A DNA stretch of 64,000 bases from Arenimonas maotaiensis (GTDB lineage Bacteria; Pseudomonadota; Gammaproteobacteria; Xanthomonadales; Xanthomonadaceae), in NCBI RefSeq assembly GCF_014638745.1, contig NZ_BMFO01000001.1, positions 596,591 to 660,590 on the forward strand, written 5' to 3'. The position numbers and the translations under genes are program-made. The notes under the pieces were generated by a model that saw only the letters and a list, made by a program, of their open reading frames with translations, was not told where the DNA came from and searched no databases. Every line of letters begins with the position of its first letter. The first letter of the stretch is position 1. Positions 9,801 through 17,588 of the stretch are shown piece by piece.

Positions 9801-10700
9801 CTCGCGCTCGCCGGGCAGGAACACCAGAATGTCGCCCAAGCCGTCCTCGCCGGTGATTTCATCCACCGTGCGCACGATCTTCTCGGACAGGGTCAGGTCC
9901 TCGGCGCGCTCCAGCCGCTCCGCACGCGGCTTGCCGCGGACGGCGGCGGTTTCCTGGAAGTCGCGGTAACGCACCTCGACCGGATAGCTGCGCCCCTCCA
10001 CCGCCAGCACCGGCGCGTCGCCGAAATGGCGGGCGAAGCGCGCGGTGTCGATGGTGGCCGAGGTCACAATCAGCTTGAGGTCGCGGCGCTTGGCCAACAG
10101 CCCCTTCAGGAAGCCGAGCAGGAAATCGATGTTGAGGCTGCGCTCGTGCGCCTCGTCGACGATCAGCGTGTCGTAGCGCGACAGCCAGGGATCGCTCTGG
10201 ATCTCGGCCAGCAGGATGCCGTCGGTCATGAATTTCAGATAGGTGTTGTCGCCGACCTGCTCGTTGAAGCGCACCTGGAAGCCGACCGCGGCGCCGAGCG
10301 ACGTGCCGAGCTCGTCGGCCACGCGCTTGGCCACCGCGCGCGCGGCGATGCGGCGCGGCTGGGTGCAGCCGATCATGCCGGCCACGCCGCGGCCGGCCGC
10401 CAGGCAGATCTTCGGCAGCTGCGTGGTCTTGCCGGAACCGGTCTCGCCGGCCACCACCACCACTTGGTGGCGCGCAATCAGTTCGCGCAGTTCATCGGCG
10501 TAACGGCCCACCGGCAGGCCGTCGTCCACCCGCGCCTCGGGCCGTGCGGCGGCGCGCGCCGCGAAGGCGGCGTGGCTGTCTGCCAGTGCGCGCGCGAACG
10601 CCGCCTGGGCCTTGGCGTCGGCCGGGTTGCGCCGGCAGGCCGCCTGCAGGCGCCGCAGGCGGCCCTGGTCGCGGCTCAGGGTCTCGGGGAAATCGGACAT
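6795..10700 (-). CDS. hrpA: ATP-dependent RNA helicase HrpA
   Basis: A 1301-residue DEAH-box helicase of the HrpA type. E. coli HrpA acts on mRNA and rescues stalled ribosomes. Seen: Walker A GETGSGKT at 85-92, a DEAH box in IVDEAHERSLN, motif III SAT, motif VI QRKGRCGR, then the helicase-associated and OB-fold regions and the long C-terminal DUF3418-type region that separates bacterial HrpA from shorter DEAH proteins. Length is typical. The gene stands alone, downstream of the terminator hairpin that closes the S9 peptidase transcript, and its 3' end overlaps the convergent secreted-protein gene by 8 bp. Confidence 0.95.
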   Translation of the reverse strand: MSDFPETLSRDQGRLRRLQAACRRNPADAKAQAAFARALADSHAAFAARAAARPEARVDDGLPVGRYADELRELIARHQVVVVAGETGSGKTTQLPKICLAAGRGVAGMIGCTQPRRIAARAVAKRVADELGTSLGAAVGFQVRFNEQVGDNTYLKFMTDGILLAEIQSDPWLSRYDTLIVDEAHERSLNIDFLLGFLKGLLAKRRDLKLIVTSATIDTARFARHFGDAPVLAVEGRSYPVEVRYRDFQETAAVRGKPRAERLERAEDLTLSEKIVRTVDEITGEDGLGDILVFLPGEREIREAHLALEKRKYRATEVLPLYARLSIKDQDRVFQPGPGRRIVLATNVAETSLTVPRIKYVIDPGLARIKRYSPRQKMDRLQIEPISQASADQRKGRCGRVSAGICYRLYAESDFAQRTPYTDPEIKRASLAGVILRMLSLKLGALERFPFIDMPDPRAINDGWQTLSELGAIDRHRELSAVGRQMARLPVDVKLARMLVAADTHGVLHEMTVIAAFMGIQDPRERPADAKEAADNAHRQFADASSEFLGVVNLWRAYRQAHEDMSQSQLRKWCERNFLSYLRMREWRELHRQLLVTCQELRWNLPSWSEVEARIAAGQIDPRQQAAHYRQIHRALLAGLPTQIGHRNEKGLFDAPRQRRFAVFPASPLAKQPPNWCLVGNLLDTQKVWGLMAAKIDPEWVIEECTHLLSRTYHDPHWSRRQGRVIGYCQISLLGLLLAAKKPVHYGTLFPEESHAIFIRQALLTGEIDSRAGFIARNRQVLEKALEEESKQRRSGLVADEDWQARWYLDRIPAEICSADALDKWYRGLPEAKKRALLWRLEDLMQAEASDGARFPDFFALGNNRLALHYRFSPGEADDGVTLDVPIHLLNALDPARLSWLVPGLVEDRAAALIRGLPKTLRRNYVPAPDFARAFQQAHPQMDADSLEGALARFLTRSTGAPVTALDFQPEQLEPHLHMNLRLADRQGNVLAQSRDLAELKARFAEAAERAFSEQAGQWFSQEALARFPEQPIPRTLDTAEGLTAYPALVLSDGAIRLQALATAEEADAQHAVAVRHFLLAALADKRKSAAKQLPVDAKLGMVYATIESAEKLRSDCVQAACNELLARDLAGIRDPAAFEGLQRQIGQQLFARSMAVLSLLEECLKWVVKLRGSMSPPLMGWASGNLADIKARLQRLVFPGFLAATPAPMLAQLPRYLKALALRQERALQDPAKDQTRMLSVKAFNDASAALMDAGRDTESDVARFRQDVEELNVLVFAQELALKGAVSEKRLAKQLAALI

Positions 10701-10728
10701 CCGGCCATTTTACCGGAGCCGCATATGA

Positions 10729-10752
10729 AAACGGCGCCTTCCGGCGCCGTTT
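10729..10752 (-). terminator. Intrinsic terminator of the S9 peptidase gene
   Basis: A perfect 10 bp stem (10729-10738 with 10743-10752) with loop TTCC. On the minus strand the stem is followed by TTTTCATAT. It lies 7 bp past the peptidase stop and ahead of hrpA. Confidence 0.75.
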
Positions 10753-10758
10753 CATGGA

Positions 10759-12705
10759 TCAACGGACCGGCTGCAGTCCGCTGGCGCTGACCGTTCCGGG
10801 CTTGAGGTTCTTCTCGAAGAAGGCCAACAGGCGGTTGGCGAAATCGATCTGGTTCTCCTTCAGCACGTTGCCGTGGCCTTCGCCTTCGTAGATCTTCAGC
10901 TCGACCGGTGTACCGACCTTTTGCAATGCAGCGTACATGATCTTGCTCTGTTCGGGCGGACAGGTGAAGTCCTTCTCGCCGGCGGCCAGCATGACCGGAA
11001 TACGGATGCTGGACGCCAGACGCGCCGGCGAATACTGCGCCACGTCATCCTGGGCCACATCGCCGAAGAAGGTCTTCAGCGGGTTCATGCCACCGCCGCC
11101 TGCGGTCGAATAGCTGAGCTGCAGCGGCAGGTCATAAGTGCCGACGTTGCCGACGGCGCAACGGTACAGGCTCGGCTCCTTGGCGGCGCCCATCAACGCG
11201 GCATAGGCACCATAGCTCGCGCCGTAGATGCAGATACGGTCCGGGTCGGCGATTCCCTGCGCGATGGCCCAACGGGTGGCGTCGGTCAGGTCGTCCTGCA
11301 TGGCCTTGCCCCACTGGCGGTAGCCCTTTTCCTTGAACTCCTTGCCATAGTTGCCGGAACCGCGGAAGTTCACCTGCATCACGGCGTAACCGCGGTTGGC
11401 CAGCATCTGCACTTCGGGGTTGAAGCCCCAGGAGTCGTACGGGCCGAACGGGCCGCCGTGCGGATTGACGATCAGCGGCAGGTTCTTGCCGCTGCTGCCG
11501 CGCGGCACGGTGACGAACACTTCGATGTCCAGACCGTCACGGGCCTTGAACTTCATCGGCTCCATCAAGGCCATCTTCTTCTCGTCCAGCCATGCGCCGC
11601 GGGACAGCAGGTGCTCGGCCTTCTGGGTCTTGCTGTCGTACAGATAATACTCGCCCGGGATGGTATCGGACTCGACCACATAAATGGTCTTGGCGCCGTC
11701 ATGGGTGGCGGAGACCGGATACACGTCCACGTCCGGAAAGGAGGCCTGCAGTTTAATCAACTCGCGCGCGGCAGGATTGTTCTTGTCGATGAAATCGTAG
11801 CGCGGGAACCCGTCAAGGTAGCGCACCGCATACACGCTATCGTCGACCGGCGAACTCAGGACCTCGAGCGGATCGACGTTGTCGTCGCGCGAGACAAGGC
11901 GCTTCTGCCCGGTCTTGAAGTCATGCGCGTAGACCGCGCCCGGACCGCTTTTCTCGCTGAGGGTGAAATACGCCAGCGTGTTGTCGGAGGAGAAACCGAG
12001 GAAATCGAATTCCTGCTCGCTGGCCTTCAGGTCGTGGATGACCGTCCAGCTGTCCTTTTCGCTCGCGCGGCCGTAGACCTTGGCGTCCTTGTAGGACTTG
12101 GCGGTCACGTACAGGCGGACCGCCGCGGCGTTGTCGGTGACGTACTGGCCCGGGGCCTCGGTCGGCGGCTTCTTGAAGGTGTCGACGATGGTGCCGTTCT
12201 CGACGTTCATCTTGCCGTAGGTCTGCAGACCCTCCTTGGAGCGGAACTGCACCAGCACGAATTTATCGTCATTCTTGAGGGTATCGAGCAGGAACGGATT
12301 GCGGCCGTCGCCGTACGCCGTACCGACCTTGCTGCCGTCGGCGTTCATCGCGTAGTAGGCTGGAATCAGCGACGGTGCGGCGAAACGGCCCTCACGCACA
12401 CTGGAACGGAACAGCAGGCGCTCGGGCGACACCCAATAGAAGTCCTGGATATGCGCTTTTTCCTGCGGCTTGAACGAACCGGTGATTTTCTTGCTCTGCA
12501 GGTCCATCACCACCAGGGCGGTCAGATTCTCCAGCGGCACGGTGGCGGCCAGATACCGGCCGTCGGGCGAGATCTTGACCTGGCGGAAGCTCGAGCGCTT
12601 CCAGAAATCCTCGACCGGAATCGGATCGGCGGCGAATGCCGGCGCGGTGGCGGACAAGGCGAACAGGCCGGCGAGCGCGCCGGCGACGATGGAACGGACG
12701 AACAT
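10759..12705 (-). CDS. S9 family prolyl oligopeptidase / acylaminoacyl-peptidase-like enzyme, exported
   Basis: A 648-residue alpha/beta-hydrolase peptidase. Residues 1-25 are a signal peptide ending AFA, so it acts outside the cytoplasm. Residues about 30-370 form a beta-propeller-like region (repeated SPDGRYLA and AYFTLS-type strands), and the C-terminal third is the catalytic domain with oxyanion motif NPHGGPFG, nucleophile Ser497 in GASYGAY, Asp579 in AAGEKD and His611 in EGEGHGN: a complete S9 triad. Family members cleave short peptides, often after Pro or at acylated N-termini; the exact substrate is unknown. It is a single-gene unit with its own promoter and terminator, divergent from dps. 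Confidence 0.9.
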   Translation of the reverse strand: MFVRSIVAGALAGLFALSATAPAFAADPIPVEDFWKRSSFRQVKISPDGRYLAATVPLENLTALVVMDLQSKKITGSFKPQEKAHIQDFYWVSPERLLFRSSVREGRFAAPSLIPAYYAMNADGSKVGTAYGDGRNPFLLDTLKNDDKFVLVQFRSKEGLQTYGKMNVENGTIVDTFKKPPTEAPGQYVTDNAAAVRLYVTAKSYKDAKVYGRASEKDSWTVIHDLKASEQEFDFLGFSSDNTLAYFTLSEKSGPGAVYAHDFKTGQKRLVSRDDNVDPLEVLSSPVDDSVYAVRYLDGFPRYDFIDKNNPAARELIKLQASFPDVDVYPVSATHDGAKTIYVVESDTIPGEYYLYDSKTQKAEHLLSRGAWLDEKKMALMEPMKFKARDGLDIEVFVTVPRGSSGKNLPLIVNPHGGPFGPYDSWGFNPEVQMLANRGYAVMQVNFRGSGNYGKEFKEKGYRQWGKAMQDDLTDATRWAIAQGIADPDRICIYGASYGAYAALMGAAKEPSLYRCAVGNVGTYDLPLQLSYSTAGGGGMNPLKTFFGDVAQDDVAQYSPARLASSIRIPVMLAAGEKDFTCPPEQSKIMYAALQKVGTPVELKIYEGEGHGNVLKENQIDFANRLLAFFEKNLKPGTVSASGLQPVR

Positions 12706-12726
12706 GCAAAATCCCCAGATGTCTTC

Positions 12727-12736
12727 GTAGGCCTAC
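12727..12736. promoter_or_regulatory. Perfect 10 bp palindrome at the S9 peptidase promoter
   Basis: GTAGGCCTAC is a perfect palindrome directly abutting the predicted -10 box of the peptidase promoter and covering the expected transcription start, a typical repressor position. No regulator is recognised. Confidence 0.35.
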
Positions 12737-12763
12737 TTTAGCGGGCATGGCGCATGAAGACAA
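12735..12763 (-). promoter_or_regulatory. Candidate sigma-70 promoter of the S9 peptidase gene
   Basis: On the minus strand TTGTCT (12763-12758), a 17 bp spacer and TAAAGT (12740-12735) precede the start codon at 12705 by about 30 bp. Four of six bases match the -35 consensus. Confidence 0.55.
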
Positions 12764-12784
12764 GCAATGGCCGGGCGCGCCGCC

Positions 12785-12813
12785 TTCACAAACCGCCACC
12801 GTGGACCTACACT
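12785..12813 (+). promoter_or_regulatory. Candidate sigma-70 promoter of dps
   Basis: TTCACA (12785-12790, five of six consensus bases), a 17 bp spacer and TACACT (12808-12813) lie 35 bp before the dps start codon. No clear OxyR or Fur site was recognised by eye. Confidence 0.6.
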
Positions 12814-12847
12814 GGAACGGTTCCCGCATGAGCCCACGGAGGCACCC

Positions 12848-13315
12848 ATGAAAATCGACATCGGCATCGCCGCCAAGGACCGCAAACACATCGCGCAAGG
12901 GCTTTCGCACCTGCTGGCGGATACCTACACCCTGTACCTGAAGACCCACAATTTCCACTGGAACGTGACCGGCACGATGTTCAACACCCTGCACACCATG
13001 TTCATGGCCCAGTACAACGAGCTCTGGCTGTCGCTGGACGAGATCGCCGAACGCATCCGCGCCCTCGACCATTTCGCGCCCGGTTCGGGCGCCCAGTACG
13101 CCAAACTGTCCAGCATCCCTGAAGAGACCGGCGTACCGGACTGGAAGGGTATGGTGACGCAGCTGGTGCAGGGCCACGAAACCTGTGCGCGGACCGCGCG
13201 CGAAGCGTTCAAACGGGCCGAGAAAGCCGGCGACCAACCCAGCGCCGACCTGGCCACCACGCGCATGCAGGCGCACGAGAAGACGGCCTGGATGCTGCGC
13301 GCGCTGCTGCAGTAG
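12848..13315 (+). CDS. dps: Dps family DNA-protecting ferritin-like protein
   Basis: A 155-residue Dps. Family members form 12-subunit shells that oxidise and store iron with hydrogen peroxide and often coat DNA in stress. The ferroxidase ligands are visible in THNFHWNVTG (His near residue 39) and in the later D-E-x-x-E segment SLDEIAERIRAL. Length is normal. The ATG at 12848 has GGAGG 6-7 bp upstream, whereas in-frame extension upstream gives unrelated sequence, so the short form is chosen. The N-terminus is short and lacks a Lys-rich tail, so DNA binding may be weak or depend on other surfaces. Single-gene unit divergent from the S9 peptidase. Confidence 0.93.
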   Translation: MKIDIGIAAKDRKHIAQGLSHLLADTYTLYLKTHNFHWNVTGTMFNTLHTMFMAQYNELWLSLDEIAERIRALDHFAPGSGAQYAKLSSIPEETGVPDWKGMVTQLVQGHETCARTAREAFKRAEKAGDQPSADLATTRMQAHEKTAWMLRALLQ

Positions 13316-13364
13316 CCGCGGAATCGGCCGGATTTCCCGCTTAATTTTTCATCCGGCACAAAAA

Positions 13365-13391
13365 AGGCACTTATCGCGGAGATAAGTGCCT
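13365..13391 (-). terminator. Bidirectional terminator between dps and the tRNA-Lys operon
   Basis: Perfect 11 bp stem (13365-13375 with 13381-13391), 5-nt loop. The minus-strand side is followed by six T, closing the tRNA transcript; the plus side has GTTTT and can also end dps. Confidence 0.85.
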
Positions 13392-13400
13392 GTTTTGCGT

Positions 13401-13476
13401 TGGTGGGCCGTGTAGGATTCGAACCTACGACCAAAAGATTAAGAGTCTTCTGCTCTACCAGCTGAGCTAACGGCCC
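13401..13476 (-). tRNA. tRNA-Lys (anticodon CTT)
   Basis: A 76-nt tRNA read on the minus strand with encoded CCA at 13403-13401, acceptor GGGCCGT paired to ACGGCCC, a T-arm GGTTCGAATCC and anticodon loop CTCTTAA, giving CTT (reads AAG). It is the second gene of a two-tRNA transcript; the partner upstream reads AAA. Confidence 0.95.
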
Positions 13477-13491
13477 GCAAGCGGGGGTTCG

Positions 13492-13567
13492 TGGTGGGTC
13501 GTGTAGGATTCGAACCTACGACCAAAAGATTAAAAGTCTTCTGCTCTACCGACTGAGCTAACGACCC
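13492..13567 (-). tRNA. tRNA-Lys (anticodon TTT)
   Basis: A 76-nt tRNA on the minus strand, CCA encoded at 13494-13492, acceptor GGGTCGT, the same T-arm and D-arm as its neighbour, anticodon loop CTTTTAA giving TTT (reads AAA and AAG). It is first in the transcript, 15 bp ahead of the CTT isoacceptor. Confidence 0.95.
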
Positions 13568-13582
13568 GACGAACGGACGGCC

Positions 13583-13612
13583 ATTATACCGAAAAAGATT
13601 TCAGCGTGCCAG
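13583..13612 (-). promoter_or_regulatory. Promoter of the tRNA-Lys operon
   Basis: On the minus strand CTGGCA, an 18 bp spacer and a perfect TATAAT (13588-13583), followed by a G+C-rich stretch before the first tRNA. A G+C-rich discriminator is typical of stringently controlled stable-RNA promoters. The -35 end overlaps the 3' end of queC. Confidence 0.65.
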
Positions 13613-14272
13613 ATAGCGGGTGCTATCCGCCACCCCGGCGGCCCGGAAACCCTCGGCCCGCAGGCGACAGGCGTCGCAACGGCCGCAGGCCCGGCCCTCG
13701 GCGTCGGCCTGATAGCAGGACACCGTGCGCGAGAAATCGACCCCCAGGCGCACGCCTTCGCGGACGATGTCGGCCTTGCTCATGGCGATGATCGGGGTCC
13801 GGATGTGCATCCGCCGGCCCTCGATGGCGGCCTGGGTGGCCAGGTTGGCCATGGCCTCGAAAGCCTGGATGTAGGCCGGCCGGCAGTCCGGGTAGCCGGA
13901 ATAGTCGACCGCGTTGACGCCGCAGAACACGGCATCGGCGCCCAGCACCTCGGCCCAGGACAGGGCCACGGACAGCATGATGGTGTTGCGTGCCGGCACG
14001 TAGGTGATCGGCACGCCGGCGCTCGGCGATTCCGGCACGTCGATGTCGGCGGTGAGCGCCGAACCGCCGAAAGCGCGCAGGTCGACCCGCACCTCCTTGT
14101 GCGCGGCGGCGCCGAGCATGGCGCAGACTGCGTCGGCCGCCCGCAGCTCGGACTCGTGGCGCTGCCCGTAATTGACGCTGAGCGCGTAGCATTCATAGCC
14201 TTCGGCACGGGCGATGGCCAAGGTCACCGCCGAATCCATACCGCCTGAAACCAGCACCACCGCGCGCTTCAT
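13601..14272 (-). CDS. queC: 7-cyano-7-deazaguanine (preQ0) synthase QueC
   Basis: 223 residues. QueC converts 7-carboxy-7-deazaguanine to preQ0 with ATP and ammonia in the queuosine tRNA-modification pathway. Seen: PP-loop SGGMDS at 9-14, [10 protein letters not shown], and the C-terminal zinc ligands Cys186, Cys196, Cys199 and Cys202. Length is standard. The ATG at 14272 overlaps the stop of queE (ATGA), which fixes the start; an open frame extends further upstream but is antisense to nothing useful and lies within queE. Transcribed with queE and probably with the tol-pal genes. Confidence 0.95.
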   Translation of the reverse strand: MKRAVVLVSGGMDSAVTLAIARAEGYECYALSVNYGQRHESELRAADAVCAMLGAAAHKEVRVDLRAFGGSALTADIDVPESPSAGVPITYVPARNTIMLSVALSWAEVLGADAVFCGVNAVDYSGYPDCRPAYIQAFEAMANLATQAAIEGRRMHIRTPIIAMSKADIVREGVRLGVDFSRTVSCYQADAEGRACGRCDACRLRAEGFRAAGVADSTRYLAR

Positions 14273-14943
14273 CGTCCCTGCTCCTCGCCCCACAGCTGTT
14301 TGTGCAATTGCATCTGGAAACGCACCGGCAGGCGGTCGGCCACGATCCAATCGGCCAACTCGCGCGGCGCGACCTGGCCGTAACTCGGCGAGAACAGCAC
14401 TTCGCAGCGCCCCGGCAGGCCGTGCGCGTCCAGCTGCGTTTTGGCCCAGTCGTAATCGGCGCGCGAGCAGATCACGAACTTGATCTGGTCGTGCGGCGTC
14501 AGGTGTTCGATGTTGGACCACAGGTTGCGGCCGGATTCGCCCGAATCCGGGGTCTTGATGTCGAGCACGCGCGAGACCCGCGTATCGACCGGCGAAATGT
14601 CGAGGGCGCCGGAGGTCTCCAGCGACACCCGGTAGCCGGCATCGACCAGACGGTCCAACAGCTGCACGCAGCGCTTCTGCGCCAAGGGCTCGCCGCCGGT
14701 CACGCACACGTCCTTGACGCCGAAGCCGCGCACCCGCTCGAGGATGGCGTCGATGTCGGACCACTCGCCGCCGTAGAAGGCGTAGGCGGTATCGCAGTAG
14801 GTACAGCGCAGCGGGCACCCGGTCAGGCGCACGAATACGGTGGGCAGGCCGGCGCTGCGCGCCTCGCCCTGCAGCGAGAGGAAGATCTCGCTCAGCTTCA
14901 GGCGCTCCGTCGCCGCGGCATCACTGGCCAAGGCTGAGCCCAC
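14269..14943 (-). CDS. queE: 7-carboxy-7-deazaguanine synthase QueE (radical SAM)
   Basis: 224 residues. QueE converts 6-carboxy-tetrahydropterin to 7-carboxy-7-deazaguanine. The radical SAM cluster motif CxxxCxxC is Cys43, Cys47 and Cys50 in GCPLRCTYC, followed by the SAM-binding CVTGGEPL. It precedes queC with a 4 bp overlap, as expected for consecutive pathway steps. Its start lies 23 bp inside the end of cpoB, so it is coupled to the Tol-Pal transcript. queD is not in this window. Confidence 0.94.
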   Translation of the reverse strand: MGSALASDAAATERLKLSEIFLSLQGEARSAGLPTVFVRLTGCPLRCTYCDTAYAFYGGEWSDIDAILERVRGFGVKDVCVTGGEPLAQKRCVQLLDRLVDAGYRVSLETSGALDISPVDTRVSRVLDIKTPDSGESGRNLWSNIEHLTPHDQIKFVICSRADYDWAKTQLDAHGLPGRCEVLFSPSYGQVAPRELADWIVADRLPVRFQMQLHKQLWGEEQGR

Positions 14944-15691
14944 GCAGGCGGCTGCGCGCCATTTCCGCCACCGGATGCTGCGGATACAGGACGATGACCT
15001 GCTCCAGCGCCTTGCGGCCCTGCTCCAGCTGCTTGAGTTCGATCAGGCAATACGCGGCCTTGAGCTTGGCGTCCGGCGCCTTGCCGGAATCGCCGAAGCG
15101 CTCGCCCAGGATGCCGAAACTCTTCAGCGCCAGCCCGTACTCCTTGCTGATGTAATAGCTCTCGCCCAGCCAATACCAGGCGTTCGGCGCCAAGGCGCTG
15201 TCCGGGTAGGCCTGCAGGAAGGACTGGAAGCCGCCGATGGCGCCGGCGGCATCGCCTTGCTTGATCAGGCGGGCATACGCGGCCTGGTAGGCGGCGGACT
15301 CCTCACCGCCCGGCGCCGAGGCCGGTTTGGGCGCGACGGCCGGTACCGTGGCCGCCGCCGGCGTGGCGGCGGACGGCTTGACCGCCACCCCGCCCGACTC
15401 CAGCGCGCTGACCCGCGACTCCAGATCGATGTACTGTTCGCGATTGCGCTGCCGCGCCTGTTCCAGCTCGTTCTGCAGGGTCTCGACTTCGGCGCGCAGG
15501 GCGCGGATTTCGTCCTGCATCTGCGTGGTCCGGTTCAGCAGCTCGATATTGGCCTGGCTGCTGCCCTGCACCTGGCCGGCGGCCTGTTTTTCCAGCGCAC
15601 TGACCCGATCGGCCAGCGTGGCGCGCTGCGCCTGCGCCGGCAGGGCCGACGCAAGCAGCAGCAGACAGGCACCCAGACGGGACGCGGTCAT
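14921..15691 (-). CDS. cpoB: Cell division coordinator CpoB (YbgF), periplasmic TPR protein
   Basis: 256 residues: signal peptide (1-21, ending AQAQ), a coiled-coil trimerisation segment (about 25-100), an Ala/Pro-rich linker (about 101-130) and C-terminal TPRs (about 133-250, with PNAWYWLGESYY and DAKLKAAYCL repeats). In E. coli CpoB links PBP1B activity to Tol-mediated outer-membrane constriction by binding TolA. It is the last gene of tolQRAB-pal-cpoB, 3 bp after pal, matching the conserved order. The mrcB gene is elsewhere in this window. Confidence 0.92.
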   Translation of the reverse strand: MTASRLGACLLLLASALPAQAQRATLADRVSALEKQAAGQVQGSSQANIELLNRTTQMQDEIRALRAEVETLQNELEQARQRNREQYIDLESRVSALESGGVAVKPSAATPAAATVPAVAPKPASAPGGEESAAYQAAYARLIKQGDAAGAIGGFQSFLQAYPDSALAPNAWYWLGESYYISKEYGLALKSFGILGERFGDSGKAPDAKLKAAYCLIELKQLEQGRKALEQVIVLYPQHPVAEMARSRLRGLSLGQ

Positions 15692-15694
15692 CGC

Positions 15695-16222
15695 TTATTT
15701 CACCGCGTAGCTGATTTCGACGCGGCGGTTCTGCGACCAGCAGCTCTCTTCGCTGTCCAGGCAGACCGGGCGTTCTTCGCCGGCGCTGACCACGACGATG
15801 CGCACGGTATCGGCGCCGTTGGCGCTGAAGGCGGCCGACACGGCGTTGCCGCGGCGCTCGCCCAGGCCGATGTTGTATTCACGGGTGCCGCGTTCATCGG
15901 CATGGCCTTCCAGACGCATTTGGGCGCCCGGGCGGTCACGCAGGTACTTGGCATGGCAGGCGATGGTGGCCTGGAATTCCGGCTTCAGCAGGTCCTGGTC
16001 GAAATCGAAGTAGATCACGCGCTGACGCAGGCAGGCGTTGGTGTCCAGGTCGGCCGGGGTGAACGCGCCTTCTTCGGCGATGGCGTTGCCTTGGTCGATT
16101 TGTTCTTCCTGCTGTTTGCCGGCGTTCGGATCGACGACGTTCTCTTCCTTCACTTTCTTGTTGCAGGCGGTGACGCTCAGGACGGCCAGCAGCAGGATGG
16201 CGGTTTTCAGTTGCTTGCTCAT
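15695..16222 (-). CDS. pal: Peptidoglycan-associated lipoprotein Pal
   Basis: 175 residues. Lipoprotein signal peptide with lipobox Cys20 in SVTAC, an acidic linker (about 25-55), then an OmpA-like peptidoglycan-binding domain with YFDFDQDLLKPEF and the LEGHADERGTREYNIGLGERR core. Pal tethers the outer membrane to peptidoglycan and binds TolB. Near the C-terminus there are two cysteines seven residues apart (CLDSEESC) in a loop where E. coli Pal has none; a disulfide there is possible in the periplasm. Follows tolB after 58 bp. Confidence 0.95.
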   Translation of the reverse strand: MSKQLKTAILLLAVLSVTACNKKVKEENVVDPNAGKQQEEQIDQGNAIAEEGAFTPADLDTNACLRQRVIYFDFDQDLLKPEFQATIACHAKYLRDRPGAQMRLEGHADERGTREYNIGLGERRGNAVSAAFSANGADTVRIVVVSAGEERPVCLDSEESCWSQNRRVEISYAVK

Positions 16223-16280
16223 GGAAACACCTCGGGGTTGGCGGGGGCGGGGTTGGTGGAATTCGGTTGCGGTGGGCGGG

Positions 16281-17588
16281 TCATCGGTACGGCGACCAGG
16301 CCGGCTCGCGCACGTCGCCTTCGGACAGCACCAGGCGCTGGCGCACGCGGCCGTCGACGGAGACCGCGTACAGCACGCCGCGGCGGCCCTCCTTGGTGGC
16401 GTACAGGATCATGCTGGCGTTCGGCGCGAAGCTGGGCGACTCGTCCAGATTGCCGGGCGACAGGGTCTGCCAGCGGCCGTTGCCGCCGAAGCTGCGGTCG
16501 AGCAGCGCGATGCGGTAGACGTTGCCGCCGCCCTGGGCCATGGCGATCTTCTTGCCGTCATAGGATACCGTGGCGCGGGCGTTGTATTCGCCGCTGAAGC
16601 TGATCCGGCGCGCATCGCCGCCGGCGGCGGGCACCTGGTAGATCTGCGGCTTGCCGGCGCGGTCGGAGGTGAACAGCAGCGACTGGCCGTCCGGCATCCA
16701 GACCGCCTCGGTGTCGATGCCGTAGTGGTTGGTGAGCTGGCGCAGCGAACGGCTGGCGATGTCCATCACGTAGATTTCGGGATTGCCGGACTTCGACAGG
16801 GTCAGCGCCAGCTTGCTGCCGTCCGGCGAGAACGCCGGCGCGCCGTTGATGCCCTTGGCGGCCGATACCGGCTCGGTGGCGCCGGCGCCGGTGGCCAGCT
16901 CGACGATATAGACCGCCGAGCTGCCCTTCTGGAAGCTGACGTAGGCGATGCGCTTGCCGTCCGGACTCCAGGCCGGCGACAGCAGCGGCTCGCGCGAACG
17001 CACCAGGGTCTGCGGGTTGTAGCCGTCGGAATCGGCCACCATCAGCCGGTATTCGATACCCTGCCCCAAGCCGCTGGCGGTCACGTAGGCGATGCGGGTG
17101 TCGAATGCGCCGCGCACGCCCAGTATCTTCTCGTAGATCTGGTCGGCGATCTGGTGCGCCGCGCGGCGCAGGCCCTTGGCGCGCGCCGGCATGGCCAGCG
17201 ACAGCAGCGACTGCTGCTTGGCGACGTCAATCAGTTCGTACTGGATGCTGTAGTTACCGTCGGCGCCGTCGAGCACGCGGCCGACCACAAGGAAATCCTG
17301 CTTGAGCTTCTTCCACTCGGCGAAGCGCACGTCGGCGCCGCGCACCGGGCGCTCGATGACGCGCGCCTCCTCCAGCGAACGGAACTGGCCGGAACGGTTC
17401 AGGTCGTCGCGGACGATCTTGGCGACGTCATGCTCCGGCTGCGTCTTGCCGCCCTGGTAGGGCATCGGCACGATGGCGATCGAGAGTGCGGCCTCGTTGC
17501 CGACCACCACGCCGGCGTCGAGCGACTGCGCGCCGGCCGACAGCGGCTGCGCCAGCCCCAGAAGGCAACCCAGCAGGAATTTTTTCAT
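16281..17588 (-). CDS. tolB: Tol-Pal system beta-propeller protein TolB
   Basis: 435 residues: signal peptide ending AGAQ, an N-terminal alpha/beta domain (about 22-160) and a six-bladed propeller of repeated SPDGKR/SPDGSK-type motifs. TolB shuttles in the periplasm between Pal and TolA. The ATG at 17588 overlaps the tolA stop (ATGA) and has GAGGT 7 bp upstream; a GTG two codons earlier is possible but less well placed. Confidence 0.95.
   Translation of the reverse strand: MKKFLLGCLLGLAQPLSAGAQSLDAGVVVGNEAALSIAIVPMPYQGGKTQPEHDVAKIVRDDLNRSGQFRSLEEARVIERPVRGADVRFAEWKKLKQDFLVVGRVLDGADGNYSIQYELIDVAKQQSLLSLAMPARAKGLRRAAHQIADQIYEKILGVRGAFDTRIAYVTASGLGQGIEYRLMVADSDGYNPQTLVRSREPLLSPAWSPDGKRIAYVSFQKGSSAVYIVELATGAGATEPVSAAKGINGAPAFSPDGSKLALTLSKSGNPEIYVMDIASRSLRQLTNHYGIDTEAVWMPDGQSLLFTSDRAGKPQIYQVPAAGGDARRISFSGEYNARATVSYDGKKIAMAQGGGNVYRIALLDRSFGGNGRWQTLSPGNLDESPSFAPNASMILYATKEGRRGVLYAVSVDGRVRQRLVLSEGDVREPAWSPYR

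Noticed and set aside
12925-13434. Minus-strand open frame running from the tRNA into dps
   Set aside because: Its first residues are a translation of the tRNA-Lys T-arm and the rest is antisense to dps.
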